Shown: one piece after another, positions 1 through 4,868 of the stretch
Position numbering within the stretch: position 1 is the stretch's first letter
Layout: every line of letters starts with the position of its first letter
Origin: an uncultured Clostridia bacterium
GTDB lineage: Bacteria > Bacillota > Clostridia > Christensenellales > Aristaeellaceae
DNA: 6,998 nt
Assembly (NCBI GenBank): GCA_934615235.1
Contig: CAKTTL010000126.1
Span: 1 to 6,998 of the forward strand
Direction: 5' to 3'
The notes under the pieces: model-generated
Seen by the model: the letters and a program-made list of their open reading frames with translations, nothing else
Told to the model about the DNA's origin: nothing
Databases searched by the model: none
Program-made: the position numbers and the translations under genes

Positions 1-696
1 GGGCATGAAGGTAGCGTGCAGGCCGTTCTTCTGGGCCAGCGTCTTGACGGCCAGCTTGAAGGTCATGATGTTGTCGGCGGCGGTCAGGGCCTCGGCATAC
101 TTGAAGTCGATTTCGTGCTGACCGGCGGCCACCTCGTGATGGGAAGCCTCGATCTCGAAGCCCATCTTTTCCAGCGTCATGCAGATCTCCCGGCGGGTGC
201 TCTCGCCGTGATCCAGCGGGCCCAGATCAAAGTAACCGGCTTCATCGTTGGTAGCGGTGGTGGGCTTGCCTTCTTCGTCCGTCTGGAACAGGAAGAACTC
301 GCATTCCGGGCCGACGTTGAAGCTGTAGCCCAGATCCGCGACCTTCTTCAGCGCGCGGCGCAGCGCTCCGCGGGGATCGCCGATGAAGGGCGTGCCGTCC
401 GGGTTATAAACGTCGCAGATCAGGCGGGCAACCTTGCCGTCCTGCGGGCACCACGGAATAATGGTAAACGAATCCAGATCCGGACGAAGATACTGATCGG
501 ATTCATGAATACGCACGAAGCCCTCGATCGAGCTGCCGTCAATCATAATTTCATTGTTGACCGCTTTTTCCACTTGGGAAGCCGTGATCGCCACATTCTT
601 AAGCTGACCGAAGATATCAGTGAACTGCATGCGGATGAATTCCACGTCGTTTTCACGTACCAGGCGAATAATGTCTTCCTTGCTGTACTTGCTCAT
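1..696 (-). CDS. glnA: Glutamine synthetase, type I (N-terminal 232 residues; 3' end outside window)
   Basis: Catalyses ATP-dependent condensation of ammonia with glutamate to glutamine in the cytosol, the entry point of nitrogen assimilation. Reading leftward from the ATG at 694-696, the protein begins MSKYSKEDIIRLV and carries the beta-grasp segment with DGSSIEGF (about residues 53-60), then the catalytic-domain metal-ligand motif GPECEFFLF (129-137, with E131 and E133) and HHEVAAGQHEID (186-197), where further glutamates and the active-site histidine are expected. Frame is open to base 1, so roughly the last 210 or more residues are missing because of the window edge, not a mutation. The start is fixed by AGGAGG at 705-710, eight bases upstream. 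A strong vegetative promoter and a leader hairpin lie just upstream. I see no break or unusual feature in the part present. Confidence 0.97.
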   Translation of the reverse strand, partial: MSKYSKEDIIRLVRENDVEFIRMQFTDIFGQLKNVAITASQVEKAVNNEIMIDGSSIEGFVRIHESDQYLRPDLDSFTIIPWCPQDGKVARLICDVYNPDGTPFIGDPRGALRRALKKVADLGYSFNVGPECEFFLFQTDEEGKPTTATNDEAGYFDLGPLDHGESTRREICMTLEKMGFEIEASHHEVAAGQHEIDFKYAEALTAADNIMTFKLAVKTLAQKNGLHATFMP

Positions 697-711
697 GATC
701 CGATCCTCCTT

Positions 712-755
712 AAAAATAAAGAGAGCAAAGGTACTTCTCACAGCACCCTTGCTCT
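712..755 (-). terminator. Terminator-like hairpin in the glnA leader (candidate attenuator)
   Basis: On the minus strand, AGAGCAAGGGTGCT (742-755) pairs with AGTACCTTTGCTCT (722-735). This makes an uninterrupted 14-bp stem including two G-U pairs, with a six-base loop GTGAGA (736-741), followed by CTTTATTTTT (712-721). It lies between the glnA promoter and its ribosome binding site, so read-through is needed for glnA expression. The shape is that of an intrinsic terminator; regulation by attenuation is inference. No clear competing antiterminator is visible in the roughly 65-base leader, so a protein-controlled switch or a simple 5' stabilising hairpin are alternatives. Confidence 0.6.
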
Positions 756-767
756 GGAACGAGCGGT

Positions 768-796
768 ATCATAGCAGATTCACGCCGCCTTGTCAA
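768..796 (-). promoter_or_regulatory. Sigma-A-type promoter of glnA
   Basis: On the minus strand TTGACA (791-796) is followed after exactly 17 bp by TATGAT (768-773), a near-perfect vegetative promoter. The predicted start of transcription is near 761, giving a leader of about 65 bases that contains the terminator-like hairpin before the ribosome binding site. Confidence 0.85.
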
Positions 797-805
797 CAGG
801 AAATT

Positions 806-842
806 TGCAAAAATGCAGTTTTTTTGTTTCGACGCTGCATTT
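806..842 (-). terminator. Possible weak terminator after the membrane-protein gene
   Basis: AAATGCAG (835-842 read on the minus strand) and CTGCATTT (811-818) form an 8-bp perfect inverted repeat separated by 16 bases, and the distal arm runs into a short T stretch on the minus strand. It sits 7 bp after the TAA of the 849-1703 gene, which suits a terminator, but the stem is AT-rich and the loop long. It also lies about 15 bp upstream of the glnA -35 box, so an operator is an alternative reading. Confidence 0.35.
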
Positions 843-848
843 ACTTCC

Positions 849-1703
849 TTATAACGGCGGAAGCTTCGTCCGTCCCGGCGCGCGCAGACTGAAGGCGAAA
901 AGCAGCCCGCTCGCCGCGGCGCAAACCAAATAGACCGCAAGTCGGTTTTGCCAGAACGCCGCCAGCATTGCGAAAAAAATCAGCGCATATCGCGGGCAAT
1001 ACGCGCGTTTGAGCGCGGTTTCGCGCAGCGCGCGGAGCCAGCGTCCGTTCCCCCGTTTCGCCGTTTGCGTGGCGTCGTCCGGCAAATCGCTTTCCGGGAT
1101 CAGACTGGCAGTCGCTTTTCTGTCAAAAAGAAAAACCGACGGCTTTGCGGCGTTCGCAAGCGTTTTCGCATGTTCGTCGAACCCGCAGGCAGCGCAGATC
1201 AGGCAGACCTGCACGTTTTCCGCCCGTGCGGCGCGCAGCAGCGGCAGCAGATCATCCGCCGTTGCCGTGCGAATCTGCGCGAGGAAAAACACCGCCGCGC
1301 GCTTGTGCCGCAGAAAGCCCGTACAGAATCCCTCTCGCGGAGAAAGCGCCTCCAGCGGATACGCTTTCTGCAGCCACGACGCCGCCTTCAGCGCCGCGTC
1401 CGTTTTTTCGCAAAGCAGCAGCGCTTCTACCCCCGCCTCCGCGCGCTGCGCACGGCGCGCGCTTTTGCGCCGGCCCAGGCAGGCGCGTTTTTCTCCGCGC
1501 AGAAGCGGCGGCAGCAGGATCGCGCTCAGCGCGCCGCCCGCCAGCAGAGCCGGTCCCGCGCTGCGCCAGAGCCAGTAAAAAAACGCCGCGCAAACCGCCG
1601 CCGCAAGCAGAGAAAGGCCGAGGCGGTCAATCCGCTCGGCCGTTTGCGTGCGTCCTTCCGTCCGCGGCGTCAATGGCCGCAGCGGCAGCGATAGCTTCCG
1701 CAC
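849..1703 (-). CDS. Unrecognised four-helix membrane protein with cytosolic alpha/beta domain
   Basis: A 284-residue protein I cannot assign to a named family with confidence. It shows two hydrophobic segments near the N-terminus (about 29-46 and 51-68), a basic stretch (70-88, rich in Arg/Lys) placing the middle domain in the cytosol, a soluble alpha/beta-looking domain (about 90-205), then two more hydrophobic segments (about 238-251 and 255-272). The middle domain alternates hydrophobic strands (AAVFFLAQIR, VQVCLICAA, SVFLFDR) with helices. This pattern is reminiscent of restriction-endonuclease-like (Mrr-type) folds, but without a visible D...ExK catalytic set; that link is inference. The GTG at 1701-1703, behind GAGGA, overlaps the DUF1540 gene by 34 bp. 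A TTG at 1671-1673 (codon 11) would give a 4-base overlap but lacks a good ribosome site. Probably co-transcribed with the DUF1540 gene. Confidence 0.7.
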   Translation of the reverse strand: MRKLSLPLRPLTPRTEGRTQTAERIDRLGLSLLAAAVCAAFFYWLWRSAGPALLAGGALSAILLPPLLRGEKRACLGRRKSARRAQRAEAGVEALLLCEKTDAALKAASWLQKAYPLEALSPREGFCTGFLRHKRAAVFFLAQIRTATADDLLPLLRAARAENVQVCLICAACGFDEHAKTLANAAKPSVFLFDRKATASLIPESDLPDDATQTAKRGNGRWLRALRETALKRAYCPRYALIFFAMLAAFWQNRLAVYLVCAAASGLLFAFSLRAPGRTKLPPL

Positions 1704-1852
1704 ATGCTCTCGTCCTCGGCTTTGCCGCTGGACTGTCCGGGCACGGCTTCCACGTGAATCTTGTTCAGACAGCAGTAATCGCTCTGATCATGATACTCGC
1801 AGGAGCAGACCCCGCACTGGATGGACTTGTTCGGCTTGTTCATTTCAGACAT
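1670..1852 (-). CDS. DUF1540-type cysteine-rich small protein
   Basis: A 60-residue protein beginning MSEMNKPNKSIQCGVCSCEY. It has the DUF1540 layout: an early CxVxxCxY-like cluster (about residues 13-19), a YCC pair followed by the short strand KIHVEAV, and a late cysteine cluster CGSYRCRCGH at the end. Eight cysteines plus histidines in 60 residues suggest metal binding or disulfide cross-linking. DUF1540 proteins are common in spore formers, but no biochemical role can be deduced here. The ATG at 1850-1852 is chosen over the longer reading frame because AGGAGG (1861-1866) lies eight bases upstream. The last 34 bases overlap the following membrane-protein gene, suggesting translational coupling. 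Its C-terminal cluster is richer in cysteine than the usual single terminal Cys. Confidence 0.82.
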   Translation of the reverse strand: MSEMNKPNKSIQCGVCSCEYHDQSDYCCLNKIHVEAVPGQSSGKAEDESMCGSYRCRCGH

Positions 1853-1906
1853 GAGCAATCCCTCCTCGTTTTGATCGATTGGAATTACGTTACCGCGCGG
1901 CAATGC

Positions 1907-1936
1907 TATTATGCCCGGAAACACGGCCGATTAAAC
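1907..1936 (-). promoter_or_regulatory. Candidate sporulation-type (sigma-G-like) promoter of the DUF1540 gene
   Basis: On the minus strand CATAATA (1907-1913) fits the Bacillus sigma-G -10 pattern CATWHTA. GTTTA (1932-1936), 18 bp upstream, matches four of five positions of the -35 pattern GHATR. It overlaps the T-rich tail of the preceding terminator, and short AT-rich words can occur by chance, so this is tentative. Confidence 0.25.
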
Positions 1937-1979
1937 AACAAAAAACGCGAATTTGCAGCCCGAACGGCCGCAAATTCGC
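1933..1979 (-). terminator. Intrinsic terminator of the murB-whiA-HPr operon
   Basis: On the minus strand GCGAATTTGC (1970-1979) pairs perfectly with GCAAATTCGC (1947-1956). Inner GGCC/GGCT pairing extends the stem to 14 bp around a five-base loop GTTCG. It is followed by GTTTTTTGTTGTTT (1933-1946). It lies 43 bp after the HPr stop codon and closes the transcription unit. Confidence 0.92.
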
Positions 1980-2022
1980 TTAAAAATGGCTTTCTTGAAG
2001 GAGGGGGCCCCGTCTTCTCTCG

Positions 2023-2286
2023 TCAATCCGAATACAGTTTATGCACCATCGGCGCAAGCCGATGCACGGCGGTCGCCTCGTCGGTGCCTTCCGCCTCAAG
2101 GACGAGCTGCGTGCCCCGCGGCGTTCCCAGCGAGAGCACGCCCATCATCGATTTGGCGTTTACAATCTTGTCCCCGTCCAGGATATGGATGTGCGATTTG
2201 TATTCGCACGCCGCGCGCACCAGCGCCGCAGCGGGCTGCGAATGCAGCGCGCACCCCTTTGCAACGTCAATTTCCTGGCGAATCAT
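2023..2286 (-). CDS. HPr-family phosphocarrier protein (HPr/Crh-like), whiA-linked
   Basis: An 87-residue cytosolic protein of the PTS HPr family, the usual length. The phosphorylatable histidine is H15 in the segment CALHSQPAAALV, and the regulatory serine is S46 in NAKSMMGVLSLG, both at canonical positions. The usual GLHARPA motif is altered: the Gly before Leu14 is Ala, and the arginine at 17, which assists phosphotransfer in classical HPr, is Gln. In Bacillus subtilis the HPr paralogue Crh lies after whiA and lacks H15; here the place matches Crh but the histidine is kept. It could be the main HPr of the genome or a regulatory paralogue working mainly through Ser46. The gene overlaps the whiA end by 20 bp. 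An in-frame TAA two codons upstream fixes the ATG; AAGGAG lies rather far away (about 13 bases), so coupling to whiA translation is likely. Confidence 0.9.
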   Translation of the reverse strand: MIRQEIDVAKGCALHSQPAAALVRAACEYKSHIHILDGDKIVNAKSMMGVLSLGTPRGTQLVLEAEGTDEATAVHRLAPMVHKLYSD

Positions 2287-3235
2287 GGTTTACCGTAATC
2301 TCCTTTCCTTCCAGAGACGCGGCAAAATCGTCCAACCGGTGCAGCCGGTGATAGACCCCCGATTTTCCCAGCGGCGGATCCATCATCGCCCCCAGCTCCT
2401 CCAGCGTCGCCTCCGCGTGTTCCAGCCGCAGCATGGCGATTTCACGCAGCGCGTCCGGCAGCGTCTGCAAGCCCACAGTGCGCCGAATCCGCTCGATGGA
2501 GCGAAGGTTCCTGTCCGCGGCGCCCACGACCTTGGCGATATTCGCCGCGTCGCAGTTCGCCGCCCGGTTGGCGCGATTTCGCGCCTCTTTCATAATGCGT
2601 ACGTTCTCTATTTCCAAAATGGCGGCGTTCGCGCCAATCATGGAAAGCAGCCGGATCAGCGATTCGCTGTCCCGGATATAAACAATATAAGCGCTTTTGC
2701 GCTCGGATACGCCCGCGCGGATGCCGCAGAAGGCGCGCAGAAAGCGCATCACGGATTCCGCCGTGCGCCCGCTACCGAAAAGGAACTCCATCTGGTAGCC
2801 GCTTTCCGGATCAGCAATCATGCCGCAGGCGAGAAACAGCCCGCGCAGGAACGACGTGCGGCAGCATTTTTTCAGCAGGCAGGGCTTTGGCACCGTTCCC
2901 TCCGAAAGGCTAATTGCGCATTCGCGCAGCACGCGGCGCGTCAGTTCCGCCGAAAGGCGCGCCTCAAACGCCGTCCGCCCACCCAGCCGTGCGGCGCGCA
3001 CAATGCGCAGCACAGGCGTCTCCTGAAACTCCGCGCGCACCAGCTGCACGGCACGGCGCGCCGAAGCGGCGTGCTCCGTGCGCAGGCACAGGCAAATCCC
3101 CTCGCCGCCAACGAGCGTGGCCGTACCGCAGCCAAGCGCAAAGCCCGTCAGCTCCGCGCGGCGGCAGCAGCTTTTCAGTTCCGATTCCTCAGCGCGCACG
3201 ACCGCGTCCTTTGCGCGCACAGAAAATGATTTCAT
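2267..3235 (-). CDS. whiA: WhiA, LAGLIDADG-fold / helix-turn-helix regulator
   Basis: A 322-residue DNA-binding protein related to streptomycete sporulation regulator WhiA; in Firmicutes it is nucleoid-associated and linked to cell division. Visible parts are an N-terminal region beginning MKSFSVRAKD, a degenerate LAGLIDADG-type segment (about 128-151, SFLRGLFLACGMIADPESGY) and a second core half (about 160-205). These are followed by the family hallmark NVRIMKEARNRANRAANCD with ANIAKVVGAA (about 211-240), and a C-terminal helix-turn-helix (about 262-305) ending GVYHRLHRLDDFA. As in other WhiA proteins, the homing-endonuclease catalytic acidic residues do not look preserved. The gene starts 21 bp after the murB stop with an AGGGGAG site in the gap, and overlaps the following HPr gene by 20 bp. 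The rapZ and yvcK genes that often precede whiA in Firmicutes are not in this operon. Confidence 0.95.
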   Translation of the reverse strand: MKSFSVRAKDAVVRAEESELKSCCRRAELTGFALGCGTATLVGGEGICLCLRTEHAASARRAVQLVRAEFQETPVLRIVRAARLGGRTAFEARLSAELTRRVLRECAISLSEGTVPKPCLLKKCCRTSFLRGLFLACGMIADPESGYQMEFLFGSGRTAESVMRFLRAFCGIRAGVSERKSAYIVYIRDSESLIRLLSMIGANAAILEIENVRIMKEARNRANRAANCDAANIAKVVGAADRNLRSIERIRRTVGLQTLPDALREIAMLRLEHAEATLEELGAMMDPPLGKSGVYHRLHRLDDFAASLEGKEITVNHDSPGN

Positions 3236-3256
3236 CGCCTTTCGGCTCCCCTGTCG

Positions 3257-4150
3257 TTATACGATTTGCACCTCGGGCTCGAGCGTTACGCCGCTCGTCT
3301 GCCGCACGCGTTCGATCACCTGCGCGGACAGGTCGAGGAAATCCTGCGCGGTAGCGCCGCCCACGTTCACCAGGAACCCCGCATGCAGCGTGGAAACCTC
3401 CGCGCCGCCTACGCGCAGCCCCTTCAGCCCCGCGCCTTCGATCAGCGCGCCGGCGAAATACCCTGCCGGCCGCTTGAAAAAACTCCCCGCGCTCGGCAGC
3501 GTAACGGGCTGTTTTTCGCGCCGCCTTGCGGCGTAATCGCGCATGGCCGCGGCAATCGCGTTCGCATCGCCCGGTGCAAGCGCAAACGCCGCCTCTATGA
3601 CGATTTCGCCCGTTTCCATCATCCGGCTATGGCGATACCCGAGCCCCAGCTCCGCCGCCGGCACGGTTTTCACCTGCCCGTCCGGCGCAAGCAGCGTCGC
3701 CTCGCGCAGCACGCCCGCAATCTCGCCGCCATACGCGCCGGCGTTCATATACACCGCTCCGCCGCACGTCCCCGGAATGCCCGAAAGCGGCTCCATCCCG
3801 GAAAGCCCCGCGCGCTGCGCCGCCATCGCGACGGAGGCGAGCATCGCGCCCGCGCCCGCGTGAATCACATCTCCCTCGCGCCGCACGCCGTTCATCTTCT
3901 CGCCGATATGAATCACAACGCCGTCGAACCCCGCGTCGCGAACGAGCAGGTTCGAGCCGTTGCCGACGATCAGCACGGGCTGTCCATGCGCCGCGGCGAT
4001 TTCCCGCGCAAGCGCGATCTCCCGCGCGTTCGCGGCTTCGACCAGCGCCTTCGCCGGTCCGCCGACACGCAGCGTCGTCCTCTCGCTCATCGGCGCGTTT
4101 TCAAGCGCCGCAATTCCTTCCGCGCGCAGCGCGGCAATCACCGGATTCAA
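3257..4150 (-). CDS. murB: UDP-N-acetylenolpyruvoylglucosamine reductase MurB
   Basis: A flavoenzyme that uses NADPH to reduce UDP-GlcNAc-enolpyruvate to UDP-MurNAc, the second committed step of peptidoglycan precursor synthesis in the cytosol. From the TTG start the protein has 297 residues, normal for the short (type II) MurB class. Motifs: TTLRVGGPA (25-33) and VGNGSNLLVRD (62-72) for FAD binding, SGIPGTCGGAVYMNAGAYGG (123-142), LPSAGSFFKRP (219-228, with the proton-donating serine about S223), GALIEGAGLKG, and the terminal EPEV with the catalytic glutamate (about E293). The TTG at 4148-4150 has GGAGG ten bases upstream. The in-frame ATG at 4214-4216 lies inside the promoter and upstream of the predicted transcript start, so it should not be used. 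First gene of the murB-whiA-HPr unit. Confidence 0.95.
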   Translation of the reverse strand: MNPVIAALRAEGIAALENAPMSERTTLRVGGPAKALVEAANAREIALAREIAAAHGQPVLIVGNGSNLLVRDAGFDGVVIHIGEKMNGVRREGDVIHAGAGAMLASVAMAAQRAGLSGMEPLSGIPGTCGGAVYMNAGAYGGEIAGVLREATLLAPDGQVKTVPAAELGLGYRHSRMMETGEIVIEAAFALAPGDANAIAAAMRDYAARRREKQPVTLPSAGSFFKRPAGYFAGALIEGAGLKGLRVGGAEVSTLHAGFLVNVGGATAQDFLDLSAQVIERVRQTSGVTLEPEVQIV

Positions 4151-4193
4151 GCCCGCATTCCCTCCCGGCAAAAAAGCATATTTGGCTAATAGT

Positions 4194-4223
4194 ATTCTAC
4201 CGCGCCGCCTATCCATTCGTCAA
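4194..4223 (-). promoter_or_regulatory. Sigma-A-type promoter of the murB operon
   Basis: On the minus strand TTGACG (4218-4223) precedes TAGAAT (4194-4199) with an 18-bp spacer. Predicted transcription begins near 4187, about 37 bases before the TTG start of murB. The -35 box begins directly at the T-tail of the upstream gene's terminator, an economical boundary between two transcription units. Confidence 0.7.
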
Positions 4224-4247
4224 ATGAAAAAGCCCGGTTTCCCGGGC
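4222..4247 (-). terminator. Intrinsic terminator of the 155-residue membrane-protein gene
   Basis: On the minus strand GCCCGG (4242-4247) and CCGGGC (4232-4237) close a GAAA tetraloop, followed by TTTTTCATTT. The A-rich sequence before the stem can pair with the T tract, so the structure is nearly symmetric. It begins 6 bp after the TGA of the gene at 4254-4721. Confidence 0.9.
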
Positions 4248-4253
4248 GATTTT

Positions 4254-4721
4254 TCAGTTCGTCAGCGCCGCCGCTTCCGCCTCCAGTTGATTGACCTGCG
4301 CCCAGAGCGCCGCAAGCGGCTCGTCCATCGCCTGCCCGGCCAGCGTTTTCGTCTCGCATTGCTCGATGGCCGCAAGCGCCGTATCGATCGCCGTCTGCGA
4401 ATACAGCTTGCGCCCCAGCAGCGCCTGCGAAATCAGGTTGATCTGATCCACGCCGTAAATGTACTGCTTCATATCGCCCAGCATCTGCGTGGTATAGGAG
4501 CTTCCCGTGCGGGAAAGCTGCGTCGCCGTCGTGCGGGCGTTTGCAACGTTCGTTCTTGAGTAGGAAATCAGCGTATCCGAAAGCTTCGTATCGCTTGTGG
4601 ATCCGGAAAGCAAAACGACGGCCAGCACAATATCCAGCGCCACGGCAATGGACAGCGCAAGGATCAGAATATCGCGCGTTTTTTTGCTCATCGCGGGTTT
4701 TTCTTTTCGAAACCAGTACAC
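4254..4721 (-). CDS. Unrecognised single-pass membrane protein, 155 residues
   Basis: I do not recognise a named family. The N-terminus is short and basic (MYWFRKEKPAMSKKTRD), followed by one strong hydrophobic helix (about residues 18-39) ending in LLSG. A hydrophilic, Ser/Thr/Ala/Gln-rich, mainly helical domain (about 41-155) follows, predicted to lie outside the membrane. There is one cysteine (about C122) and no lipobox, catalytic motif or sorting signal. The distal half (TALAAIEQCETKT and LAALWAQVNQLEAEAAAL) has heptad-like spacing that would suit a helical bundle. The start is GTG (4719-4721) behind AAAGGGGTGG, five bases away; ATG at 4689-4691 would remove ten residues but has a weaker site. 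It has its own promoter and terminator, so it is monocistronic, and is transcribed divergently from spoIVA. A sporulation link is suggested only by that position. Confidence 0.8.
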   Translation of the reverse strand: MYWFRKEKPAMSKKTRDILILALSIAVALDIVLAVVLLSGSTSDTKLSDTLISYSRTNVANARTTATQLSRTGSSYTTQMLGDMKQYIYGVDQINLISQALLGRKLYSQTAIDTALAAIEQCETKTLAGQAMDEPLAALWAQVNQLEAEAAALTN

Positions 4722-4747
4722 GGTTCCACCCCTTTCTCGACGATTGT

Positions 4748-4776
4748 ACTATAACATATTGTCGTAAAAAATGCAA
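4748..4776 (-). promoter_or_regulatory. Extended -10 vegetative promoter of the 155-residue protein gene
   Basis: On the minus strand TTGCAT (4771-4776) and TATAGT (4748-4753) are 17 bp apart, with TG one base before the -10 (TGTTATAGT). The predicted start is near 4741, giving a leader of about 20 bases, most of it the ribosome binding site. Confidence 0.7.
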
Positions 4777-4814
4777 ACGCGCGTGCGCACCGGCGCTTTT
4801 TCCCCTGCGCGCGG

Positions 4815-4843
4815 TGATTTTTCCCCGCCGCCCGTCATATGCT
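4815..4843 (+). promoter_or_regulatory. Candidate sigma-E promoter of spoIVA
   Basis: CATATGCT (4836-4843) resembles the sigma-E -10 CATACAHT. TGATTTT (4815-4821), 14 bp upstream, resembles the -35 KMATATT. spoIVA is a mother-cell gene under sigma-E in Bacillus, so such a promoter is expected here. Both boxes carry mismatches; no good sigma-A promoter is seen in the same gap on this strand. Confidence 0.45.
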
Positions 4844-4868
4844 CCGGATGAAACGGAGGTGACGGGTT

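Noticed and set aside
712..755. Typical ANTAR double-hexaloop antiterminator site upstream of glnA
   Set aside because: Only one hairpin is present and its loop GTGAGA lacks the A1/G4 pattern, so the specific assignment is not made; the hairpin itself is retained as a candidate attenuator.
948..1694. A 248-codon open frame on the plus strand opposite the membrane-protein gene
   Set aside because: The translation is dominated by Arg and Gln with no hydrophobic core, while the minus-strand reading shows clear membrane helices and alternating strands.
1145..3229. A 694-codon open frame on the plus strand
   Set aside because: It runs antisense to the membrane-protein gene, the DUF1540 gene, the HPr gene and most of whiA, and its Arg/Ala/Pro-rich translation has no domain-like order. 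It results from high GC opposite real genes.
4186..4776. A 196-codon minus-strand frame over the 155-residue gene
   Set aside because: It lies in another frame of the same strand, crosses the terminator and promoter, and lacks the membrane helix; the 4254-4721 frame has the proper ribosome site.
4777..4835. GC-rich inverted segments with a TTTTT run between the divergent genes
   Set aside because: The possible stems are 4-6 bp of simple GCGC sequence and compete with each other; no gene ends there that would need a terminator.
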